NCBI GenBank assembly: GCA_965116935.1
Contig: OZ220737.1
Location: forward strand, 5,580,001 to 5,644,000
Reading direction: 5' to 3'
Length of the DNA stretch: 64,000 bases
Source: VXYL01 sp965116935
GTDB taxonomy: Bacteria > Pseudomonadota > Gammaproteobacteria > Pseudomonadales > Azotimanducaceae
Positions 42,438-51,059 of the stretch are shown one piece after another. Positions within the stretch are counted from its first letter, which is position 1, and the number at the start of each line of letters is the position of its first letter. The translations under genes and the position numbers were made by a program. The notes under the pieces were generated by a model. It was not told the DNA's origin and ran no database searches. It saw only the letters and a list, made by a program, of their open reading frames with translations.

Positions 42438-42872
42438 AGGTCTCTCCTGATTCCGTACGGTGGCCGAGCGCTTTCTTGTGAAGGCAGGCCCGCACATCGG
42501 CTCGGTGCCTCAATGGCGCGACGCCGAAACAAGGGCAGTAGGCCCATGCCGGACGTCAGCGGGCGGCTATCTTACGCAGCAGCCTTGGCAAGTCAAAGGT
42601 GGTTAGCCCCGTAGGGGCGGGCTTGTCCCCGCCCGTGTTGAATTCGACAAGGATGTTCCTCGAAGTCGAGTCAACACCAACGTGCAGGCCGGATGGCGCG
42701 GTCCCGTACGTCATTCGGAGCGAGGGCCCATCACGCTCCTCGCGCCGAAGGCGAAGCAACCAAGGGCCCGAACATGCCACCAGCCCCCCCTCCCCGCGAG
42801 ACGGGCCCGTCCCAATGCGAGGTATTACGTCGAAGCACAGCAGTTCGCGCAAGCGAACTGCCGAGGCACCCG
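42438..42872. other. Intergenic region upstream of the TonB receptor
   Basis: 435 bp without a convincing gene. It contains a gtaggggcgggcttgtccccgcccg palindrome near 42610-42636, whose gtaggggcg start matches the motif at the long inverted repeats, and the receptor's leader. No Fur box or riboswitch is visible by eye. Confidence 0.45.
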
Positions 42873-42986
42873 TTAGGGCGTGCGGCTACCGTCGGCGCGT
42901 TTGCGCTCTTTCTTGCGCCGTCGCGCATTGCCGAACGTGCCTCGGTTGATCTTGCCGCGTCGCGTGCGAACGTCGCCCTTGCCCAT
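42873..42986 (-). CDS. 30S ribosomal protein bTHX (Thx)
   Basis: A 37-residue, extremely basic protein. MGKGDVRTRRGKINRGTFGN followed by ARRRKKERKR is the Thx signature (MGKGDxxTRRGKxxxGTxG, then an Arg/Lys tail). Thx binds in the head of the 30S subunit and stabilises RNA contacts. The ATG at 42986 matches the family start; an ATG at 43001 (MGAPR) is in frame. The tail (ADGSRTP) is longer than usual. The gene is too short for most gene finders and stands between the MBL-like gene and the TonB receptor. Confidence 0.85.
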   Translation of the reverse strand: MGKGDVRTRRGKINRGTFGNARRRKKERKRADGSRTP

Positions 42987-43073
42987 GCGTGGTGCGCCCA
43001 TGTAGATGGAAGCGGAAACTATCGCGCACCGTCTTGCCGCACGCAAACAGCACCGCGCAGGTGCCGTGAACAC

Positions 43074-44063
43074 CTACGGCAGTTCGGCCTCCTTGTCCGG
43101 CAACCCCCAGCACTCGAGCTCATTGGCAAACACCAGCGGCCCCGCGAAGTGCTGCTCAATCGCCTCCCGACTCTGGCTCTCCCGCCCCAGCGTGCGGCTC
43201 GTGCGGTTGCCGAGCACGAGGATGTGTGCCTCGGCGCGGGCGGCGACGCGGCCGAGCTGCGAGGGGATGGCGTGGTATTCGCGCAGTTCGCCTCGCGCCG
43301 CTTCCGGTGCTGCGTGCGACACCACCAAGGCATCGGCGCCCTTGGCGAAGTTGGCGACGCGGTCCCTCTGGTTGCTGAAGCTGCCGGCGAAGACGATGAC
43401 GAACTCGCCGATCTCCACCCGCCAGGCGAGGGCCGGAATGCCGCCGTGATGCACCGGAATGGCCGAGAGCTTGAGGACATCGCTGCTGAAGCGGGACCAG
43501 CGTCGCTGGCCCGTGGCCGCCACTTCGCGCACCGACAGCTTGTAGCCGGCGGCGTTGCGGAAGGTCAGGAAGCTCGCGAGTTCGGAATAGGCGCCGTTCG
43601 CGCCGATGAGCCGCTCCACGAAGTCGCCGATGGCGGGACGGAGCTCGTTGCCCGATGGCCCGAACACCGGCAAGAGCCCCTTGCGTCCGGCATCAATGGA
43701 GCCTTCTAGTAGAGCCGGCAAATCCGCAGTGGTCGCTGCGCCAAGATGCGTGAAGACGATGGCGTCAAGCCCGGCCATGTCCGCGCCGGTTTCGTCGAAG
43801 CGCAACGCGGCGCCGGAACCGGCATCCACCATCAGACGCGCCGCGTCGTCGATCCAGACCAGATAGCTCGCTGCACTCCGCTGATCGGTGAGTTCCGTGC
43901 CGCCGGAGCCGAGGATCTGCAGCCACACACCCTCGTCACCGCAATAGCCCTCGTCTTGGGCCAGGGCTGACACGGCAAAGCCAAGCGCTGCTGCTGTGCC
44001 GACGAGCGGACTCAGCCAGCGTCCGCGCACCGGCCTCAGGGGGCTTGCATTGTTAGGTGTCAC
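43074..44063 (-). CDS. Exported metallo-beta-lactamase-fold protein with lost metal ligands
   Basis: 329 residues with a signal peptide (WLSPLVGTAAALGFAVSALA). The MBL fold is clear: GVWLQILGSGGTELTDQRSA, SYLVWIDDAARLMVDAGSGA, then LDAIVFTHLGAATTADLPAL. The HxHxDH zinc motif is reduced to THLGAATTADL, so only the first His remains. The later GDT-type Asp site reads VFAGSFSNQRDRV, also without the Asp. Metal-dependent hydrolase activity is therefore unlikely. It overlaps nadE by 11 bp, so the two are co-expressed. Confidence 0.82.
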   Translation of the reverse strand: MTPNNASPLRPVRGRWLSPLVGTAAALGFAVSALAQDEGYCGDEGVWLQILGSGGTELTDQRSAASYLVWIDDAARLMVDAGSGAALRFDETGADMAGLDAIVFTHLGAATTADLPALLEGSIDAGRKGLLPVFGPSGNELRPAIGDFVERLIGANGAYSELASFLTFRNAAGYKLSVREVAATGQRRWSRFSSDVLKLSAIPVHHGGIPALAWRVEIGEFVIVFAGSFSNQRDRVANFAKGADALVVSHAAPEAARGELREYHAIPSQLGRVAARAEAHILVLGNRTSRTLGRESQSREAIEQHFAGPLVFANELECWGLPDKEAELP

Positions 44064-46014
44064 TCTTGGGGCCTCCGGTCGGTTCCTCGTCGTTCAGGAA
44101 AGCGGCCACCGAGGCTTCGTCCGGCATCCGCCAGTCGCCGCGCGGCGACAGGCTGACGGTGCCCACCTTGGGCCCCGGCGGCAGGGTCGTGCGCTTGAAC
44201 TGGGCTCGGAAGAAGCGGCGGAAGAAGACGGCGAGCCAGTGCCGGATTTCCTTCTCGTCGCGTTCGCCCTGAAATGCGTGCGTCGCGAGGGCCAGTATCT
44301 TCGCGGCGCCGGCGCCGTGGCGCATGAAGTGATACAGGAAAAAGTCGTGCAGTTCGTATGGGCCGATGATCGCTTCGGTGGGTTGCGCCACGGCGTCGCC
44401 GGGCGCCGCTGGCACGAGTTCCGGCGTAATGGGCGTGTCGAGCACGCGCCTCAGCACGCTGCCGAGCGGCTTGCTGGCAATGTGGCGCGCATACCAACGC
44501 ACCAGATAAGCCACGAGCGTCTTCGGCACTCCGGCATTGACATTATAGCCGGCCATGTGGTCGGCATTGAACGTACACCAGCCAAGGGCGAGTTCGGAGA
44601 GATCGCCAGTGCCAACGACGATGCCATTCACCTGGTTGGCCTTGTTGAACAGAATCTGGGTGCGTTCCCGCGCCTGGGCGTTCTCGAAGGTCACGTCCGC
44701 CTCGCCGCTGTGGCCCAAGTCGGCAAGGTGGCTCTGCACCGCATCGTGAATGGGCACTTCCTTCAATGCAACGCCGACGGCGGCGGCAAGGGACTTGGCC
44801 GACTCCAGGGTGTGCGGCGTGGTGCCGGGGCCGGGCATCGTCAACGCCACGAGGCGCTCGGTGTCCAGCCGCTGTGCCGCCAGCGCGTCGAGGCAGACGA
44901 GGAAGGCGAGGGTGGAGTCGAGACCGCCGGATAGCCCAATGACCAGCCGGTCGGCCCACGCCGCCATCATGCGGCGGGCAAGGCCCGTGGACTGGATGGC
45001 GAGGATGTCTTGCGCACGGGCATCGAACTCCGCTTCGTCGCTCGGAACGAAGGGTTGCTTCGGATAGTCGCGCAGGATGCCGGCAAGCGCGGGCAAGGTG
45101 CCGGTTGGCACGATCCGCACGGCTGCAGCGTCGCGCGGCGCTTGCGCAAACGTGGCATTGCGCTGCCGCGCGTGGCGGAGCCGCGAACAGTCGATGTCCA
45201 CCGTCAGTTGCGCGCCTTCGAGCCGGAAGCGCTCGGTTTGCCCGAGCAGTTGGCCATCCTCCGCCGCCAACAGGTGGCCACCGAACACGACGTCCTTGGT
45301 CGATTCGGTTGGCCCCGCACCGGCATAGACATAGCCCGAGAGCGTCCGTGCGCTCTGCATTCGCACCAGATCGCGGCGATAGTCCGCCTTTGCGACCAAC
45401 TCCGTGCTAGCGGACGGGTTCAGCACGATCTCGGCGCCGCCAAGGGCAAGGTCCGCACTCGGCGGTTTCGGCGCCCAAAGGTCTTCGCAAATCTCGATGC
45501 CGAAGCGAAACGCCCCGGGGTTTGGCTCGCCTGCCTCCCCCACTTCAAACAGCAGCCGAGCATCGAGCGGAAACGTCCATTGCCCAAGCCTCGCCTCCTC
45601 GGCAACCCCCGCGCCGGAGGCGAACCACCGCTTCTCGTAGAACTCCTCGTAATTCGGCCGTGACACTTTCGGCACAGCACCGAGCACCGCACCATCGCGA
45701 CAGACGAACGCACAGTTCAGCATCCGCCCATCCGGCAACCACCAAGGGGCACCCACCACGAGGCAACGATGGTCCGACCGCTCGGCCACTTCCATCAACG
45801 CCGTGAGCGTCGCCCGCCTCAGGTCGTCTCCAAGAAACAGGTCCTCACAGGTATAGCCCGTGATGGCCAGCTCCGGGAACAGCACGACGGAGGCATCTGC
45901 CGGCGCCTCTCCATAGGCACGCAGAATCGCCGCAGCATTGGCAGCAGGATCCGCCACCACCACCGGCGGCGCCACCGCCGTCACCCGAACGAAGCCAAAT
46001 GTCCCGAAGTCCAT
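44053..46014 (-). CDS. nadE: Glutamine-dependent NAD+ synthetase
   Basis: 653 residues. The N-terminal nitrilase-type glutaminase has its triad: Glu in VVLFPELAITGYTCEDLF, Lys in LGAVPKVSRPNYEEFYEKR, Cys in FGIEICEDLWAPKPP. The C-terminal synthetase domain has the ATP pyrophosphatase loop LVIGLSGGLDSTLAFLV and GIVVGTGDLSELALGWCTFN. It amidates nicotinic acid adenine dinucleotide to NAD+ using ammonia channelled from glutamine. The start MDFGTFGFVRVTAVAP is the family start; 20 codons of open frame upstream are ignored. Confidence 0.96.
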   Translation of the reverse strand: MDFGTFGFVRVTAVAPPVVVADPAANAAAILRAYGEAPADASVVLFPELAITGYTCEDLFLGDDLRRATLTALMEVAERSDHRCLVVGAPWWLPDGRMLNCAFVCRDGAVLGAVPKVSRPNYEEFYEKRWFASGAGVAEEARLGQWTFPLDARLLFEVGEAGEPNPGAFRFGIEICEDLWAPKPPSADLALGGAEIVLNPSASTELVAKADYRRDLVRMQSARTLSGYVYAGAGPTESTKDVVFGGHLLAAEDGQLLGQTERFRLEGAQLTVDIDCSRLRHARQRNATFAQAPRDAAAVRIVPTGTLPALAGILRDYPKQPFVPSDEAEFDARAQDILAIQSTGLARRMMAAWADRLVIGLSGGLDSTLAFLVCLDALAAQRLDTERLVALTMPGPGTTPHTLESAKSLAAAVGVALKEVPIHDAVQSHLADLGHSGEADVTFENAQARERTQILFNKANQVNGIVVGTGDLSELALGWCTFNADHMAGYNVNAGVPKTLVAYLVRWYARHIASKPLGSVLRRVLDTPITPELVPAAPGDAVAQPTEAIIGPYELHDFFLYHFMRHGAGAAKILALATHAFQGERDEKEIRHWLAVFFRRFFRAQFKRTTLPPGPKVGTVSLSPRGDWRMPDEASVAAFLNDEEPTGGPKSDT

Positions 46015-46210
46015 ACCAAAAAGCCTAGCAGTTGCACAAGCAAACACCGAAACGCTGCTTGGGCCCCAGCTCAAGCATCGGTGTGGAAGCTTGAAAGCAA
46101 GGTTGCGCCTGTGTAGCGTTCCCGCACTTCTGTTTTCTGACGCGCAGGAGCTCGTGCGCGATCAGGCGCAAGCGTAATGGGTGGGTTGGGCACAACCACG
46201 AGCATCATGA

Positions 46211-46516
46211 ATGGACTATACACACCAGCGGGAATTCGACTGGCACCCAGCGAAGGCGGCCAGCAATCAGCGCAAACATGGCATCTCGTTCCCGCTAGCC
46301 ACGACCGTGTTTCGGGATCCCTTGAGACTATCCGTTCCGGACGTAGATCACAGCTATGACGAGGATCGACGGGTGACGCTTGGCCGCGCCGAGGACGGGA
46401 GGCTGCTGGTTGTGGTACATACGTCCCGCCAGATCGAAGGCAGGTCGATGGAGCGGATAATCTCCGCAAGGAGGGCCGTGCCTCGGGAAGCCAGAGCTTA
46501 CGCATCCGAGCGATGA
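46211..46516 (+). CDS. brnT: BrnT-family toxin (second copy)
   Basis: 101 residues. BrnT motifs are FDWHPAKAASNQRKHGISFP, DPLRLSVPDVDHSYDEDRRV, TLGRAEDGRLLVVVHT and RIISARRAVPREARAY. It should be a translation-blocking ribonuclease. The expected downstream BrnA antitoxin is not a separate gene: ten bases after this stop begins a 1471-codon gene whose first 27 residues are a BrnA leader. Local base composition is less GC-rich than the nadE and acyl-CoA dehydrogenase genes on either side, suggesting import of the whole block. Confidence 0.9.
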   Translation: MDYTHQREFDWHPAKAASNQRKHGISFPLATTVFRDPLRLSVPDVDHSYDEDRRVTLGRAEDGRLLVVVHTSRQIEGRSMERIISARRAVPREARAYASER

Positions 46517-46526
46517 CGGCGACGTG

Positions 46527-49500
46527 ATGAGACCAGAGTACGACTTCAGCAATGCGGAGCGGGGGCGCTTCCATGGGGACGATGCCCGGTTCCACCTGCC
46601 TCGTGCATTGGACGCGGAATGGGCCGATGGAGACGGGCCCATCCCTGCATACATCGTTGCGGAAGCAAAGAAGACTCTCGATGCGTATCGGGCGCAGCCT
46701 AGTCTCGTCGTGGAACACGCGAATCACGAGCTGGACATGGCCAAGGGTGGCTATGCACATCGCCAGCTCTTCGAGTTGGTTCAAAATAGCGCGGATGCGA
46801 TCACCGGGGTTGGGCGAGGCAGCGTATTGGTTCGGTTGACGACCAGCTACCTGTACTGTGCCGACGATGGCCAGCCGATGAGTGCCGACGGCGTCCGAGC
46901 GCTGATGTTCTCGCACCTTTCTCCAAAGCGGAACACGAACGAAATCGGGCGGTTCGGCCTCGGCTTCAAGTCAGTACTAGGCGTCACGAACGGCCCAGAG
47001 TTCTTTAGCCGAAACGGCTCGTTCCGGTTCGACGCGCAGGAGGCAGCGAGACGAATTGGTGCCGTTGCGCAAGCCGAGCGCTATCCGACGCTTCGCCTTC
47101 CTAGCTGCATCAGCGCGAACGAAGAGGCACACGGGGACGATGATTTGGCGGAAATGATGACCTGGGCGACAAACATCGTGCGCCTGCCGCTCAAGCCCGA
47201 CGCGCATGACGACCTAGCACAGCAGATCGAGGAGTTCCCCGCCGAGTTCTTGTTGTTCGTCGACGACGTCAGGCACCTCGCGCTTGAAATCAATGGCGGT
47301 TCGCGAGACATCCACGTCGACAGAGTCGCGGACGGAGTGTGCTTATTGGATAGCGGCACCGCACTGTCGAAGTGGAAGACCTTCAAGACCGAGCACACGT
47401 TGTCAGCCGCAGCCCAAGCCGACAGGCGCACACTCGACGACGACGAGACTGTGCCGATATGGTGGGCTGTCCCTTTGGACCGGCTGAACGAGCCGGGACA
47501 GTTCTGGCACTTTTTCCCTACCCAGACTCCGAGCCTGTTGGCAGGTATCTTGAATGCGCCATGGAAGACGAACGAAGATCGCCAGAACCTGCTCTCGGGG
47601 CCGTACAACGAGGATTTGGTCGATGCTGCCGCCGAGCTCGCGGCCGATCATGTGACGGAGCTTGCCGATAGCGTGGACCCAGCTCTGCATCTTGATGCCT
47701 TGCCACGTCGACGAGAGGCTGGCGATACCGAGCACAGCATTCGCCTCCGCGAGCAAATGGAAGCCGTGCTTGGTGGTGCTGAGGTCGTGCCGGACCAAGG
47801 CGGGTGCCTGCGCCGGATAGGCGATGTGCGCTACGCTCCCGAGTTGCAGGATGCAGCGGCCCTACAACATTGGCAAGGCATCGAGCATCGTCCGCAGGAC
47901 TGGGCCCATCACCGTGTGCTGACGCGGGAAAGGATGGCCAAGCTCGATCGCCTTTATGCGTCTCCCTTGCGGGTGCCACGCGCGACGATCGGCGGGTGGC
48001 TTGAGTCGCTTGTGGCCGGGGTGTCACCGGAGCGGGCCGTCGAGGCTTCGCGAAAAGCCGTGCAAGTCGCTGCTTCGACTTCTAAGGCGGATCGCGTGGG
48101 AAGGGGTTGGGAGGGCGCACCTTCTCAAGTTCCGTTGGGTCGCATTGTCTTGACACGAACTGGTAACTGGGTGGAACCCGACCCCGACAATGTGTTCCTG
48201 CCGACCGACAGTTTCCCGGCAGCCGGCGACGTAGCAGTTGTCCACCCGGAGCTTGTCTCAGAACCGTCCACATTAGACGCCTTGAACGAGCTCGGCATCA
48301 AGCGCGTCTCGCCGGAGGGGCTCTTTCGATCCATCGCCGAGTCGACCCTCACCTCCGCCGATGCGTCCGGCGAGCGCTGGCACGCCTTCTGGACCTCGGC
48401 TCGCGAACTGCCGGCCAGCGAAGTGTACGACATCATCGGACCCCGGCGCGCAGGCGTGTGCGCTCGTACGTTGTCCGGCGAGTGGGAAAAGCTGTTCGCC
48501 GTCCTGCTCCCAGGGCGGATCGTCGCAGGCAACGGCGCCTACGAGGACCGGGACGTTACCGTAGACACGATCTACCACGAACTCGATCTGGAAGTATTGC
48601 GGAGGTTGGGTGCGGCAAGCGAGCCGCGCCCAGCCTACGATGTGTCCGTCGAGCCCGGTTTCCCGCGTTTCCAACGGGATTGCAGGGCGGAGTTTACGGC
48701 GCGGGACCTTCCAAGGAATCCCCATCAAGACAAGCTCATGTTTTCGAAGACGACCTGCAGTGGCCCGGTGTACCCACTACAGCGACTCTCGGAACGGGGG
48801 AAGGCGCTCTACACGCAGTGCATGCTCAATATGCCCGAGACCTTTGACCCTTGGACGATGCGCCACGAGACGCAAGAGATATACGAGCCTTTGGAGTGCG
48901 ACAACCTCGCCCTAGCCACTCTGCGAGAGCATGGTCGTATCCACTGCGGGGCGGAGTATGTACCGCTCGCGGACGCACTTGGTGACGCACCTGCCAACGC
49001 CGCAGCGGTGATGGCGCTGCTATCGCTCCCGAACGCTAAGCACATCAAGGACGCGTTCGACCTGCTAGATCCTTCGGTCGAGCCGATTGACGCAGAGGAT
49101 TCCATCCCGCTGATGGACGTGTGGCCGGGACTTGCCCAATACTTTGAGGATGCCCACGCATACGACCTGATCCGATGCCGGCGAATCGTTGACGACGCGC
49201 TCGATTGCCTACTGGTGGGAACGGACGTCTACCTCGTTAGCGCCCACGACGACTCACGGGATCTGGACTTGGTTTGCGGCGAGCTCGGGATTGACTTGGA
49301 CAGCACGGGCATCGCGCAAGTCCTTGAGTACACCACTCCAGGCCAAGTCGAAGGGGCCCGGCGGTATGTCAGTGCCGGCGGGACGGATGCCGAACGATTG
49401 GCGCGAGCAGTCGGCGACCGGGGTTTGCGCGACACGCTCTCAGGCTCGCTGATCAACACCATCGAAGCGCAGCAGGGGCCGCTCGACTCCGTTCAGCTAG

Positions 49501-50942
49501 CCGAGGCCGTGATCGCGTCGTTTCATACATCCGCACTCAAGGAATGTCGGCACGCACTTGACCCGGCATTGCGTCCGCCACGTCAGTTCGCCGGCTCCGC
49601 TGAGGCCATCGCGTTCGTAAAGCAGCTCGGATTCTCCGCGCAATGGGCCGGCCAGCGCAACGCACGCCGCCCACGCGACTTGGTCGTTGACGGCCCGACG
49701 AGACTGCCCCCGCTGCATAGTTTCCAACAGGTGATCGTTGATCGGGTGCGGGAAATGCTACTTGGTAGGGGCGACCGGCGACGCGGCATGCTGAGTCTCC
49801 CCACTGGTGCTGGCAAGACCCGTGTTGCCGTCGAGGCGATTATCTCGGCAATGTGTTCGGGATTCGCCGGCGGCGTCCTTTGGGTGGCGGATCGGGACGA
49901 GCTATGCGAACAAGCCGTAGAGGCTTGGTCGCAAGGATGGCGCAGCCTCGGCGCGGTGGGTGAACGTCTCCGCATCTCAAGATTATGGGGTGGCCAACCA
50001 CGCCCGACGCAGGAGACTCGCCGGCATGTCGTGGTGGCTTCGATCCAAACGCTGAGCGCCCGGCTAGACCGTCGCGGCGGCGAGTACACGTTCTTGCGCG
50101 ACTTCGACCTCGTCGTCTTCGATGAGGCGCACCGCTCCGTCGCCCCAACGTATACCACCGTGATGTCCGAGATCGGCTTTACGCGGAGTCCCACGGCTGA
50201 CGAGCCGTTCTTGATCGGTCTCACGGCGACACCCTATCGCGGCCATGACGAACGCGAGACTGAACGGCTAGTCCGCCGCTACGGCAGTAGTCGTTTGGAT
50301 CAAGGAGCATTCCGTAGCGACGATCCCGTCGCGGTAGTCCGGGAACTCCAAGACAAACACGTCATTGCCCAAGCAGATCACGAGGTCATCGAAGGGGCAG
50401 GAGTTCAACTCAACGAGGGAGAACTGGCTGAGCTGCGTTCAACTCCGAATGCAGCGTGGCTGCCGCGTAGCGTCGAGTCGCGTATCGCGCTCGATGTATC
50501 CCGTACCGGGCGCATCCTCGCCGCTTACGAAGGGCAAGTGGAAACGGGATGGCCGACGCTCATCTTCGCCACGTCCGTGCAACACGCACAGACTGTCGCG
50601 GCTTTGCTGAACTCGAAGGGCATCCCCTCAAGAGCCGTGAGCGGGAGCACGGACGCCACCGTGCGCCGCCAGATTGTTGATGATTTCCGTGCTGGCCGAA
50701 TTGCTACGCTCGTGAATTACGGCGTTTTCCGCGAGGGCTTCGACGCCCCCAACACCCGAGTTATCATTGTCGCGCGACCGGTCTACAGCCCCAATCTGTA
50801 CTTCCAGATGATTGGTCGAGGCCTGCGCGGCCCGAAGAACGGCGGCAATGACCGCTGTCTCATCGTCAATGTTCGAGACAACATCGAGAACTTCGAGCGC
50901 GAACTCGCCTTCGCCGAACTGGACTGGCTTTGGGGGCACTGA
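46527..50942 (+). CDS. BrnA-leader / GHKL (sacsin-like) ATPase / SF2 helicase fusion protein
   Basis: 1471 residues from ATG 46527 (a GTG one codon earlier is open). Residues 1-27 (MRPEYDFSNAERGRF, DARFHLP) match BrnA antitoxin leaders. A GHKL ATPase of the sacsin/NO VEIN kind follows: N-box RQLFELVQNSADAI, YCADDGQPM, and GRFGLGFKSV, all within residues 80-150. The long middle (about 160-1060) is unassigned. The C-terminal SF2 helicase has SLPTGAGKT (about 1091-1098), DEAH (about 1199), LTATP (about 1232), and QMIGRGLRG (about 1427). Proteins joining these two ATPases are large and tend to occur in mobile or defence contexts. Preceded by brnT after a 10-bp gap. Likely anti-phage or nucleic-acid surveillance; the fusion itself is new to me. 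Confidence 0.85.
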   Translation: MRPEYDFSNAERGRFHGDDARFHLPRALDAEWADGDGPIPAYIVAEAKKTLDAYRAQPSLVVEHANHELDMAKGGYAHRQLFELVQNSADAITGVGRGSVLVRLTTSYLYCADDGQPMSADGVRALMFSHLSPKRNTNEIGRFGLGFKSVLGVTNGPEFFSRNGSFRFDAQEAARRIGAVAQAERYPTLRLPSCISANEEAHGDDDLAEMMTWATNIVRLPLKPDAHDDLAQQIEEFPAEFLLFVDDVRHLALEINGGSRDIHVDRVADGVCLLDSGTALSKWKTFKTEHTLSAAAQADRRTLDDDETVPIWWAVPLDRLNEPGQFWHFFPTQTPSLLAGILNAPWKTNEDRQNLLSGPYNEDLVDAAAELAADHVTELADSVDPALHLDALPRRREAGDTEHSIRLREQMEAVLGGAEVVPDQGGCLRRIGDVRYAPELQDAAALQHWQGIEHRPQDWAHHRVLTRERMAKLDRLYASPLRVPRATIGGWLESLVAGVSPERAVEASRKAVQVAASTSKADRVGRGWEGAPSQVPLGRIVLTRTGNWVEPDPDNVFLPTDSFPAAGDVAVVHPELVSEPSTLDALNELGIKRVSPEGLFRSIAESTLTSADASGERWHAFWTSARELPASEVYDIIGPRRAGVCARTLSGEWEKLFAVLLPGRIVAGNGAYEDRDVTVDTIYHELDLEVLRRLGAASEPRPAYDVSVEPGFPRFQRDCRAEFTARDLPRNPHQDKLMFSKTTCSGPVYPLQRLSERGKALYTQCMLNMPETFDPWTMRHETQEIYEPLECDNLALATLREHGRIHCGAEYVPLADALGDAPANAAAVMALLSLPNAKHIKDAFDLLDPSVEPIDAEDSIPLMDVWPGLAQYFEDAHAYDLIRCRRIVDDALDCLLVGTDVYLVSAHDDSRDLDLVCGELGIDLDSTGIAQVLEYTTPGQVEGARRYVSAGGTDAERLARAVGDRGLRDTLSGSLINTIEAQQGPLDSVQLAEAVIASFHTSALKECRHALDPALRPPRQFAGSAEAIAFVKQLGFSAQWAGQRNARRPRDLVVDGPTRLPPLHSFQQVIVDRVREMLLGRGDRRRGMLSLPTGAGKTRVAVEAIISAMCSGFAGGVLWVADRDELCEQAVEAWSQGWRSLGAVGERLRISRLWGGQPRPTQETRRHVVVASIQTLSARLDRRGGEYTFLRDFDLVVFDEAHRSVAPTYTTVMSEIGFTRSPTADEPFLIGLTATPYRGHDERETERLVRRYGSSRLDQGAFRSDDPVAVVRELQDKHVIAQADHEVIEGAGVQLNEGELAELRSTPNAAWLPRSVESRIALDVSRTGRILAAYEGQVETGWPTLIFATSVQHAQTVAALLNSKGIPSRAVSGSTDATVRRQIVDDFRAGRIATLVNYGVFREGFDAPNTRVIIVARPVYSPNLYFQMIGRGLRGPKNGGNDRCLIVNVRDNIENFERELAFAELDWLWGH

Positions 50943-51059
50943 CTCTTCGCTCGATCCCCTGTCGAGGCAATTTGGCTTTCGCGAAACCCAACGTGTGTGG
51001 GGGGAACGGGGCCCGCGCCCGGTTACAATCGCGCCAGAACCAGCGTGAGGCAACAATCC

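Noticed and set aside
46211..50942. Naming the helicase locus as a specific known defence system (for example DISARM, BREX or Hachiman).
   Set aside because: No methyltransferase, PglZ or other partner is beside it and the GHKL-helicase architecture with a BrnA leader does not match those gene sets.
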